A stretch of 64,000 nt of DNA. Origin: Cyclina sinensis (taxonomy: Eukaryota > Mollusca > Bivalvia > Venerida > Veneridae). Each line of letters begins with the position of its first letter. Within the stretch, counting starts at the first letter, position 1. The DNA is taken from the NCBI GenBank assembly GCA_012932295.1, contig JAAONU010000011.1:45944352-46008351 (forward strand), written 5' to 3'. Both the position numbers and the translations under genes were made by a program. The notes beneath the pieces were generated by a model. That model had not been told where the DNA came from. It worked only from the letters and a program-made list of their open reading frames with translations, and did no database searches. Shown piece after piece: positions 49,801-60,253 of this stretch.

Positions 49801-51815
49801 ACCCTCATGTTAACAAAATATTTCCAACGCTTTAACTGTCACCACTATCGCCGCATGTCATATTACAGATATTTACTTTAAATCTTATACGATATAGTTA
49901 TACCGTCGCGTTACGGTATAGCACTTTGAAAGGGAAAAAAATCAATTTATAATGTAATTATTTGACTTATTTTTTGTCAGTAAGTTATTTTTAAGCATTA
50001 GTCATAAATATTACAAGAAATTTGTAATACAAGAAAACTTTCTTTTTTTGTCATCTGGAGCACAGCCCCTTTAAAAAAATACTGACAGTGTGGTAAATAT
50101 ACGGCTGACAGTACGTTTTTGGCCAAACAGATAATAAAACATTCGTTTTCAAATTGGATAAATGAAAATTGCTCTAGGAATAGAAATTGCAATAACGATT
50201 TACACCGCAGGATTTTATCTAAACTGGCCTGACATCGGCAAATAAATCGAGTAATGTGGTGAAATGTAAAACAACAACAGCAACAACACATGTATTAAGG
50301 ATTTGTTACTTCATCACGATTTAGACATTATAAGGAAAAATAATGAAAGCAACACTGTCAACAAAATATAAGGTTTCAATTTCAGTGCAAACCATTTTCA
50401 CCGTGATGATTTGCATGATTTCAATTCTGTACTTCTCTGAATGAAAGAAATTTTGATATTTTGTTTTTCTATACGTAAATTAGGAGTGCGTCATATAAAA
50501 CTTTAAAACAAAACTTACAAGTGGCAAAAAAACAAGCTCCATAAAACATATACACTTGAATATTACTTTGAAACATATTGTTAATTTCCGTGCAGGTATA
50601 GTTAACATCAGTCTGTCGGCGTTTGCTTTTAAACAATGAGTGAATGGAATCATTTTCGGAGCTGTTGGTAGCTCCATTTTTGTATTTTGATATTGAAATC
50701 CATTAAACTTTGAATGGACTGTTCCAAATTCAAAGCTGAGCAAATCCATTACAAAATTTCAACATGTTCAGGGTTAACAATATAGTATTCTGATACCAGT
50801 AGGGAAAGCTGTTGGTAAATAGTAAGTAAAAAGTATTTTTATAAACGTAGAATTTCTGGGGCAGAGAAATAGTTCGTTATGTCAACACTTTAAAGCTTTG
50901 AAAAGGAATATACGTCAAGATAAGCAGTTGGCTATGACCGTTTGTACTTCTCTAAAAGTTAATACTGTCTCTTCATTGCTGTCATTACATTTTCCAATCG
51001 AATTGAAAGTCATGTTTGTCGCCTATTTTTTTATTTCTTTATTCTGTCGCTGGAACAATTCCAGCATGGACATTGTGCAATCTAAAATTATAACGATTTT
51101 AGACAATAAGATTACGGCAGTTGCAGCAAAATTAGAATTTAATATTATCGGAATTTCAATTTTAAAAGCTTTCATTTAAAGCAACTTCAATGCAAATTCG
51201 ACACACACAACTAATCAAGTCTGCTGGTCTTAAATACTAAATGTGGAATTTTGGTGTCAACATTCAAATAAGATTGTGTTTTAGTTACCTCGTTTTTGTT
51301 AGCATTGGATTTAAAATACGAGACAAATCTTATACCGTTTGAATTGAAATTCATTTGGCCTATATATAAAAATCCGTAAAATATAAAACTCTTTCCGTTT
51401 CTGTTAAAGTGAGTAAAATACCAAAATGAGTCTGTATATTGTCAGACAGGTCGTTTCTTATAAGAGAAGATTGTTTATTGGTAACCTGTTCAGATAATTG
51501 AAATTTTCCCAAAGAAAAAACTTTCTATTTAATTTAACTATTATTCAGTAAAAATTCTTATTCTATACAGAAACGAATTTTCATAATTGTTTTATTTACG
51601 ATTTGTTTCGTTTAAGCTTGTTTTACAAACATATATCACAATATTTGGTTTGATAAGTATTTACGTCTCAGACAATATGCAGTAAAAAATGAACTTTTGA
51701 ATGTGTCAGAATATTGGTTTTGACAGAGCTGTCCTGTATGCCAGGTGAAATATATCGGTTTATAAACCTTTTAGCTATGAGTTAATTAATATATTTTAGT
51801 AAATTTGATGGGGGT
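43880..51815 (+). repeat. Array unit U3
   Basis: Counterpart of U1 (32,486-39,945) with only scattered differences over most of its length. It carries a 429-bp MITE at 49,642-50,070 that U1 lacks, a run of about 14 G at 48,504-48,517 where U1 has GGGGAGAG, and a one-base deletion near 46,110 that breaks the frame open in U1 at 34,616-34,821. No genes are called. Confidence 0.85.
49642..50070 (-). mobile_element. TTAA-flanked MITE with a tRNA-like segment (second family)
   Basis: It is flanked by TTAA at 49,638-49,641 and 50,071-50,074. The ends are AGAGGCTGTACTCCAGAT on the left and AGGGGCTGTGCTCCAGAT read from the right, 16 of 18 matching. On the minus strand 49,780-49,860 is tRNA-like, with GCGATAGTGGTGACAG (A box region) and GAGTTCAAATC (B box region). 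The empty site is visible in U1 at 38,216-38,219, where GCTTTAAAAAATACTG has a single TTAA. The insertion is therefore absent from the other copy. No transposase is encoded. Confidence 0.85.
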
Positions 51816-54800
51816 GGAAAGGCTCGTTTCTCGTTCTCAAACTCATGAAACAAGCAAGGAAACGACTTTGAATAAGTTATTTCAAAGAACGTGAAAACCA
51901 TCTACCTTAAGGTTTAGAAGCAGTTTGTATTCTTTACATATTAATATAATAATAAATGTAAAATTTATTAAAGGTTGCCCTGTATTTTTAAAAAACAAAA
52001 TTTCTTTATTTGCAAACAGGCACCTTGTTCGCGAAAAGACGTTAAATTACTTTGTAAGACTATATTTCTTTTTTAGAATTTCGAATCGTTATACGGCTTC
52101 AAACTCAACAAGTAAACATTAAAGTATATCACTAATGATTTAGAGAACATAAATTGATTGTTAAGGCTCTACAGAGACTCCTTTTAGGTATGCTATAAGT
52201 AATAAAACTGTAGAGTGATCACTTTGAGTTATAATTTGAATTACAATACAGAGCAGAACAGTATAGTTTCAGTCCAACAAACGAAAACGTGTTATCGAAA
52301 ACCTGCGATAAACATGTTGATATTTGTTTGTAATCGAATTCACATAATATGTCAAATATATTAAACTATAAAAATTCCGATGTTAATTTGTATGGATCAC
52401 AATAATTGATCTGATGCCAAAGATAGTCCTTCAGAAATACCTAAAATTTTGCATTTTATGCACAATTCAGAATTAATAGTTTGGGACTAAAAAGTGAGTT
52501 CTAGAAGAAAAACAGTGCAGAAGCACAAAAAAAAACCAAAAACACAAACGGAGATAAACAATGAAACGTAGTACGTAGATTGTATTAACGTGACACAGAT
52601 ATTGCCTTAATACAAAACAATAATAATGAAACCATTGAAAATAGATAAAACACTTCACCTTTTTTTCTAATCTTCATTTTATGCAAAATTCTGACTCGGT
52701 GATGTGGGTTGAAATGTCATATTTGAAATAAAATAGCCCTAAGCAAATCAAAAAAGGTAACAAAGTTGCAACAAATGACATCAAATGGACGTAAAAGGGA
52801 GCGCATCAAGGTATGTATCACTATAGACTGCGCTGTTATCAGAAGAAAAGCAGCAAGTTTTTCTTAAACTTAGGCGGATGCTTTCAGCTCTCGATCCTGT
52901 CCAACACTTCAGATGCACAACTTCCATTTCAGCTAAAACGTTTCTGACACAAACAATTTTGTCTGATAAGAATCAAGTCTATTTAAAAAAAAAACGTAAT
53001 TGGACTTGTCGCACCACAATAAAAAAAAGACTGGCGAGATAAAGGCTTTAAAAGATGACTTGATAACGAAGATACAGATGACTGTCATTCGTTTCATGCT
53101 AAAATATTTACAGCACTAACATGCAGTTCCGGTCAAAAATACATTTTTCTGACATAATGTGTATTATTTCAATGTATATCTAAATATCAGACGCTCAATT
53201 GTTGTGATATTCAGTACTAAAATCTTAATTAATTACCTCACAGAAGAGTTTATTTGAGAAACTATGCAGACGAAACTGAACCCGATTTTATAAAGAAGAC
53301 TTTGACATGATACAAATACTTCGGATATTTATGTACGTAATATTTCTTTATAAAGTTCATAAACTTTAAGATAAAAGTTGTTTCCAGGAAAGAAATTGCA
53401 GTGTTTACATTGGAAGTTTTATGTTTCAGGGTAAACATAGAAATTACAATGATTAATGCAACACGTAATGAGAATCCAATCTTTATATGAAAATTACAGA
53501 TCTGAATTTGAAGTTCGAAGCAACATTTATTTATTTTGAAAACAACACTCATCTGTTAAAGTGTTGAGGATAAATGTTCATGCAAGAAAAGAATATCTAC
53601 TGTAATTCGATTAAAGCTTGACTGTTTGTTACCAGTAAAATCAATAGCATTACAGTTCGATTACCATCTTTTGTACCGATATTGTCTGAACATTGTTTTT
53701 CCTCTGACTACAAATGCATTAGTGTAATAGTTAACAATGTCGCTGTCCTGTTTTAGATTTTATTATGAATGGTTAATTCCAAAGCACATTTTTACCAAGA
53801 TCTGGAAATGCAATCACATTTATCTAGTTATTACTCTAAGTTTTTATTTCCACGCTTTTTGTAATGCTGCACGGTATGAAAATATGCTTGGTTGTTAAAA
53901 TAAACTTAAATTTCTGTAGAAACAATAAATCTGGAAAACAAATCAGTGCAAGCTTAGTGAAATTTAGAGATAATCATATTGTTGATCTATTATCGTTAGA
54001 TTGAATCATATATTGTTATGTCTTTTTCGTTTGTTTGTTACGCTAGCCTAAACACATATACAAACAACCAGTCTGTAAATCATAACGAGCCTACAGTTAA
54101 TAAAATTTATAAAGAGTTGAATGTTTCTTATTTTATTTTGTCTGTTTTGTTTGTTCGCGCCCCGCCACCCCATTCCAAATTGTTATGATGCGTTACTGTC
54201 CACTTATTATACATTTGTATTGAAGTAAATAAAAGAAAACATCGATTAAAACATTATTTTAATCTGATCGCTATCTTTCAGAATTATGTTTACCCGCACT
54301 TTTTAATGTTAATGTTGTGCCAAACAGTCGGTATAAAAGTCTTTGAGACGCTGCAATGACGATCCAGGAGTCTTTTTTTTGTGTGAGGTGACCACACTAT
54401 TTCATAATTTCTAAGACCTAAATAAATTATCCCATGCAATTTATTCAATTCCAGAAAGTCCGAAAATACATTAGTCGTTTATAATCGCCTGTTACACATT
54501 TCATGTTGACATTTATTTTTAAATGATTGACACAATACTCATAGAAGAACGTCGGACAGAATTGAAAGATTTTTTCGAGACTAATCTTTCTAATGTATGT
54601 TCCCTTATTGCTACTCTGAGGTCTAATGATGTTAAATTCGTAATGGCAATGGTCATCTCTTTCAACGAGTGTGAAATCATAATTATTTTCAGAGCTTCTG
54701 GATTAACTGATTACACTTATTTCGTTTGTCATTAGACAGTTGGAATAAAGTATTAGGTCTTTGGTTATCTTGCTGTTCCGACTGGGATTTCACTAGTTAC

Positions 54801-55279
54801 GATTTTGAACAAATTTCGATCTTTCTTACATTATTCGTCAGACAGAATTTCGAGCAAAAATCTTTTCACAAGTCGTTCTAATGAATATTCACCTGATTGT
54901 AACGTGGAATATGTTGTTAACTTTTTGCTAGGAAGGAGGAATTAGCTTTGACTTCTAGATGATTTAAATCTGCAGACGTCTGCTTTTAATCAAGTTTAGT
55001 ACTATTATCATATATTCGGAGCTTCTAGAGTTAACTGACCACAAGCATTCATTTTCTTTTGTCACTGGATACAGCTAGGATGATAGGTTCTGACAGGTAG
55101 TCTATGGAAATCTTGATCTTTCAATTTTGATGAAACTTTCTTACATTACAACGATCGTCATATTAAAAACCTTTTCCTAATTTAATAAAGAGACTCATTT
55201 CAAGATACCAAAACATTTGCTTGTAACACAGCGGTCTAGGTTAAAAACTGAATTTACAGAAACAATTGTTCATTTTAGA

Positions 55280-55691
55280 ATGGTGGCTGATTTACGTCAT
55301 GTCGTATTTTCGCTTTTTAGCCATTAAATTGCGAAAACACAAAGATACGACGAAGTCAAACTTAACAAAGAAGCGAAAAAGCAAAAACAGAACAATGGGA
55401 AAAAGCAAAAATGCGACAATGCAACAACGCGAGCACAAATGCGAGAAACGAAAATACGAAAAAGCAAATATGCAAAAATTTAAAGACAAATAAGAGGCGA
55501 AAACACGACACACGACACAATTTTTTTGTCGTATTTTTGCCTAAATTTGTCGCCCTTTGCTTCTTCGCATGGAGAATGCGAAAATAAGAAAACACAAAGA
55601 TAAAACAACATCTGACATTGTCGTATCTTCGTGTTTACACATTTTCGTGGCAAAAAAGCGAAAAAATGACATGACGTAAATCAGTCATCAT
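55280..55691. mobile_element. Foldback MITE with inverted ends of about 77 bp
   Basis: Left end ATGGTGGCTGATTTACGTCA; right end read on the minus strand ATGATGACTGATTTACGTCA. The match continues for about 77 bp with roughly 80% identity. The interior is built from short degenerate repeats such as GCGAAAACACAAAGATACGA, in both orientations. Frames through it on either strand (lysine-rich on plus, phenylalanine-rich on minus) are by-products of these repeats. The target duplication is unclear. Confidence 0.75.
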
Positions 55692-57159
55692 ATTTAAGTG
55701 TCTTGGAAAAAAGATTGTTTATTGAACTGCACGTAGTTGTTGACATCAAACTTCTCTAGTTCTTTTACATTATAAACAAGCAAAATAATAAATTCGAAGA
55801 ACTTAAATCTCTAAATTTTATGAGCTAAACCGTCGAAAGTAACGCTGATTAAGACTTCTTGGTCTGGTGTTATATGAGAACTATGCTCATGTGCGGTTAA
55901 AGATAACTGAAACAAAACAGAATAACATTTCTCTAACAGCATTTTGGCTATCTGCGAGGTAATGACATTATCCTGTTGCTAGATTTTCCATTATAAACCT
56001 GAACTTAAAATCTTCTCTACTGCGAATTAAGTTGTTGAGCAGTCGTTGCTTTTTTGCAAGAAAGGAAGAGAAAGAGTCAGATTCTGTGCTGTTAAGAGAT
56101 ACTGTCACCTCTTGATAAAGAAAGAAATCAATGTGGGCCTAAATTTTATTTCCAAATACACTGACAAGTTACATGTGTCTTGCTTTTTTAATCCTTTCGA
56201 GCTGCAGTTGTTATTTCTATTGCTGTTGTTCATGCCTCTCACATCACACTTCGCTTTTGGATATTGCAATTATTACTTTATTGTTGCATTAACCTTTTTA
56301 ATCCAAATTGTAAAGCCATGTTTGTGGTCTTATTTTTCATTTGATAGTCCTGTAGCTGATTAGTTACAATATGAACATTTACTAGGTGTCTGAAAATACA
56401 AGTTTTTGACAATTTGATTAAGAAAGTTGCAGTCAATTTGTTTTAAGAATCATGCTTGTTTCAGTCTTAAAGCTTTCAAAAGTAAAATTCGAAATTGACA
56501 CAAATATCAATGTATCAGCCTGATTGCCTTTAACGACTAATTGAGAAAATTACGTTTCAAAACATGCAAGTGTTACATTTGTTGTTGAAAAATGTGTTTT
56601 TCTGTTTCCTCTATAGTGATAGCACTTCGTTTTTGAGCAGTCTTAATTGATTGGTGTACGTCTGACATAGACGTTAGAATCGTTAAAATGCGCGATTTAT
56701 TTAATTTGCACTTATATTAAAGTGAAAAAAAAATCAGAATGAATATGTTTTTTTCTGACATCTATTTTGTAAACACTGGCCGTTTTATTAGAGAGGAACG
56801 TGCTAAAAGAACTGCTTAAATGATTTTAATCTCAAAAATATTTAATGAGCCTGTTTGTACAGTACTGCTGATAGACTAACATCGTTTTACACAAAAAATT
56901 AACGTTCTCTTGCATTTTGGTATTGTGAGGAGATTTTTTGTATATTTACTTCGCATCTCTCATATATTTTTGGTGGTTTTAGAGAAGTAAAAATGCGTAA
57001 CTCAGCAATGGTAACAGATATCGGTGCAGTTTCTACTTTAGATGCTGTTTAAGATTTAGTTTTACCTTTGAATAATGTCATAAACAACCGAATAAAAACA
57101 AGGACAATTATCTATCCTTAAGATTCCACGAAACAAAATTATCTGAAGCAGCAATATAT

Positions 57160-57785
57160 ATATTTATTTAATGCTAACCAGTAAAATACTGAATTCTATC
57201 AGTGAGATATATTCCATATCAACTCACAGTGTGGGTGATATAGATTCTATATCACTCACAGTAGAAATGCCGGACTACTTTTCAATTACCTCCCTTGGCA
57301 GTTTGACAGTTACAATGAATTGTCTCCCTTACCTGAAAAAAACATAAACAACTGTAACAACAACAACATATCCGTCTGCTTTAATAAATTTTAATAAGAT
57401 AAATATACAATTTGACAAAAAATTAAAATTAAACATGGATCAAGACATCAGTGACAAATTTTGGGAAGAAATTGATGAAGATACAGTAAATAAACCGTTG
57501 AAATTCTACAAGCAAGTTTGATCGACTTCTGTCGCTTAAAATTCAATATGGCGGAATTTGTGCAATTGAACAGCCAATATCATGTATTCATACGCGCGTT
57601 TATCAATGGTAAGTATCAAAAAATAGTTCTTAATTTTTTTTCAAATGTTAGCATTAAATAAATAGAAAATTTGTTTGTTTTTCGTGAATATGAATATATG
57701 CGCTATGCGCTCGTGAAAATATTTAATTGTTTCACTTCTCGATGAGATATATTCCATATTCACGAAAAACAAACAAACATCCTCT
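57160..57785. mobile_element. 620-bp insertion with palindromic ends and a short ATG frame
   Basis: Unit U1 at 36,790-36,815 runs through this point without it. The left part has nested inverted repeats around GAGATATATTCCATATCAAC and ATATCACTCACAG. The right part is a hairpin of about 115 bp, TTGTTTGTTTTTCGTGAATA paired with TATTCACGAAAAACAAACAA (57,668-57,777). In between, an ATG at about 57,436 opens a 31-codon frame, MDQDISDKFWEEIDEDTVNK..., of protein-like composition, followed by a donor-like ATG|GTAAGT near 57,609. It could be a transposon fragment with the start of a gene. The class is not identified. Confidence 0.5.
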
Positions 57786-58024
57786 ATTTATATTTTCCCA
57801 CATGAGGAAATATCGTCTCAGTAACATCAACGTTCTGTGATCAACTGTGTTAAGCTAACGATTGAGCATAAGAAAATTTCTTAAGATTCAAGCTTTTGTT
57901 TCTTTGGTTTTATCATGCTATATACATTTAAATGCGGTTAAATCAGACATGAAAGTTGCTGAGCATACTGTATTAATTTACAAAACACAGATAAAATAAA
58001 TATTGGAGAGATGTATAGAATCCT

Positions 58025-58240
58025 ACCAGTACGCAGAATACGCAGCTGCGTACACATTGGTCCAGAAAATTGAGTAAAATTGGTGAAAAAAAAATGACTT
58101 ATTTTTTGCCAAAAACCCGCCAAAACGCTCCTGAGACGATCTACAGAAAAAAAATTCCGGGGGAGCATGCCCCCGGACCCCCCTACGATTCTGCGTACAC
58201 CTTCAAAAGCCCTGGCTACGCCCCTGCCTAAAAGCTTAGT
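58025..58240 (-). mobile_element. Insertion of about 210 bp with a CCCCCGG palindrome
   Basis: It is absent at the matching place in U1 (about 37,015). It is recognised by GCAGAATACGCAGCTGCGTA on the left, GGGGGAGCATGCCCCCGGAC and GATTCTGCGTACACC on the right. The last is inverted relative to the left part (GTACGCAGAAT), so the ends are short inverted repeats. Similar CCCCCGGACCCCCC stretches are common in invertebrate transposon remnants. Confidence 0.5.
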
Positions 58241-58934
58241 TTCCTCATAATGAGATCCGTACGTTTCTTTGCTTTAAATTTGAACTGAGTTTATGATTTC
58301 TCGTGCTAGCGGTAATTTGTTTCGTTTAACCGATCATTTGTCTTTTTCTGTTTACTTTGAAAAAATTTTGGATTCAAGATGAAACAATGCGCCACGTTAA
58401 GTTATAGCTCACTTTAAGCTTAATACTGAAACAACAAATCAGTAAAAATATCCATTTATCGGATCAGCTGTCCATAATTGTCAAATGGACAAGACTGTCA
58501 CAATTGTAATTTCCCTTTATGACAATTTTGACTATGCCAGCATAATAGCTCCAAGCTTTTTAAAAAGTTGATAAAACATTTTGTATATAACAAGGAGCAT
58601 TACCCTCTGAACACTTAAAACTAGGTACTGTCGTTTTTTTCCAGTTCGATGTTTGTGCTGTTTTGGAACTATAAAGCGCCGTTTTCGTGTAATAGTTCTT
58701 GCACCTTAATAGACGATTTTTGTACGAGTACCACGACAAAAATAGTCTTAAGGATTCCAGCAAAATGTTGTTTAGTTACTGATAACAGGGATTTGATAGG
58801 AAACATTACAATTGTTTGCTGAATCTTTTTAGAATACCATTTCCTTTAAAGATTTTTACTGAATAAGAAAAGAAGCTACTTTAATAACTTGATGCGTTAT
58901 ATCATTACAAGTAAATCACTTTAATGCATAATTT

Positions 58935-59871
58935 ATCCCCCCGCCAAAGGCGGAGGGGATATTAGAAATGCCCTTCGTGCGTCCGTGCGTCTGTGCGTCC
59001 GTGCGTCTGTGCGTCCGTCCGAAACAATTTTGTCCGGAGCATAACTCCAAAACTACTTGAGGGATTTTATTCAAACTTCATACACTGACAGAGCACATTG
59101 GTAGGTAGTGCAGTGTGCAAGTGCAATAACTCTACCTTGCCTTTTTTAGAGTTCTTCCGCTTTATCAAATTTACTTGATAAATTTTGTCCGGAGCATAAC
59201 TCCAAAACTGCCAGAGGGATTTTATTCAAACTTCATACACTGACAGAGCACATTGGTAGGTAGTGCAAGGTGCAAGTCCAATAACTCTACCTTGCCTATT
59301 TTTAGAGTAACTCCCCTTTTTCAGAATTACTTGATAAATTTTGTCCGGAGCATAACTCCAAAACTCTTTGAGGGATTTTAGTCAAACTTCATACACTGAC
59401 AGAGCACATTTTTAGGGAGTGCAGTGTGCAAGTGCAATAACTCTACCTTGCCTATTTTAGAGTTATTCCCCTTTATAAGAATTACTTGATAAATTTTGTC
59501 CAGAGCATAACTCCAAAACTACTTGAGGGATTTTATTCAAACTTCATACACTGACAGAGCACATTGGTAGGTAGTGCAGTGTGCAAGAACAATAACTCTA
59601 CCTTGCCTATTCTTAGAGTTATTCCCCTTTATCAGAATTATTTGATAAATTTTGTCCGGAGCATAACTCAAAAACTACTTGAGGGATTTTATTCAAATTT
59701 CTTACACTGACAGAGCACATTGGTAGGTAGTGCAGTGTGCAAGTCCAATAACTCTATCTTGCCTATTTTTAGAGTTATTCCCCTTTATCAGATTTATTTG
59801 TTTACATTTTAAAAATCCCAGCATATTCATGTATATCTAATTCTTGAATTCTTGAACTTATTATCCCCCCG
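58935..59871 (+). mobile_element. GTCCG-type repeat with internal 155-bp units, copy 1
   Basis: It opens with a hairpin-forming TCCCCCCGCCAAAGGCGGAG, then GATATTAGAAATG, then a GTCCGTGC run. About five units of roughly 155 bp follow, each with TTTTGTCCGGAGCATAACTC, then TTCATACACTGACAGAGCAC, then GTGCAATAACTCTACCTTGC. No open frame continues through it. I recognise the style from bivalve genomes. Confidence 0.75.
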
Positions 59872-60253
59872 CCAAAGGCGGAGGGGATATTAGAAATGGT
59901 CTCTGTCCGTCCGTCCGTCCGTCCGTGCGTCCGTTCCAGTTTTGTCCGTGCAGTGAGAAAGAATAATAACTCTACCTTGCCTACTTTTAGAATTATTCCT
60001 TTTTATCAGATATAATTGAAAAACTTTGTCCGAAGCATAACTCCAAAAGTGCTTGAGCGATTTTCCTCAAACTTAATACACTGACATAGAACATTGGTAG
60101 GAAGTGCAGTTTGCAAGAACAATAACTCTACCTTGCCTATTTTTTGTGGGATTTTCTTCAAACATTATTACATTGAGTGTTTGAAAGAACAACCTCCAGG
60201 TAGCTTCTTCCCGGCGGGGAGATTAACCATGTGTAACATGGCTCTTGTTCTAG
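59872..60253 (+). mobile_element. GTCCG-type repeat, copy 2, internally deleted
   Basis: The same opening (CCCCCCGCCAAAGGCGG) is followed by (GTCC)n and only about two internal units. It ends CCCGGCGGGGAGATTAACC, ATGTGTAACATGGCTC, TTGTTCTAG. Copy 1 lacks this end, so the two copies together may be one element whose second half holds the true right end. Confidence 0.7.

Larger units (their letters stand above)
51888..58934 (+). repeat. Array unit U4, diverged
   Basis: It aligns with U1 and U3 in the same order but with many substitutions and indels: start ACGTGAAAACCATCTACC, the ATGCTGCACGGTATGAAAAT block at 53,867, the GATTACACTTATTTCGTTTG module at 54,710, the 'AAAGTTGCAGTCAATTT' block at 56,425 and GAACTATAAAGCGCCG at 58,667. 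The acceptor-like site before the 53,800 block is lost and its frame is shifted. It is interrupted by insertions at 55,280, 57,160 and 58,025. Confidence 0.75.

Noticed and set aside
55266..55595. Lysine-rich and phenylalanine-rich frames on both strands
   Set aside because: They are translations of the short repeats inside the foldback element at 55,280-55,691.
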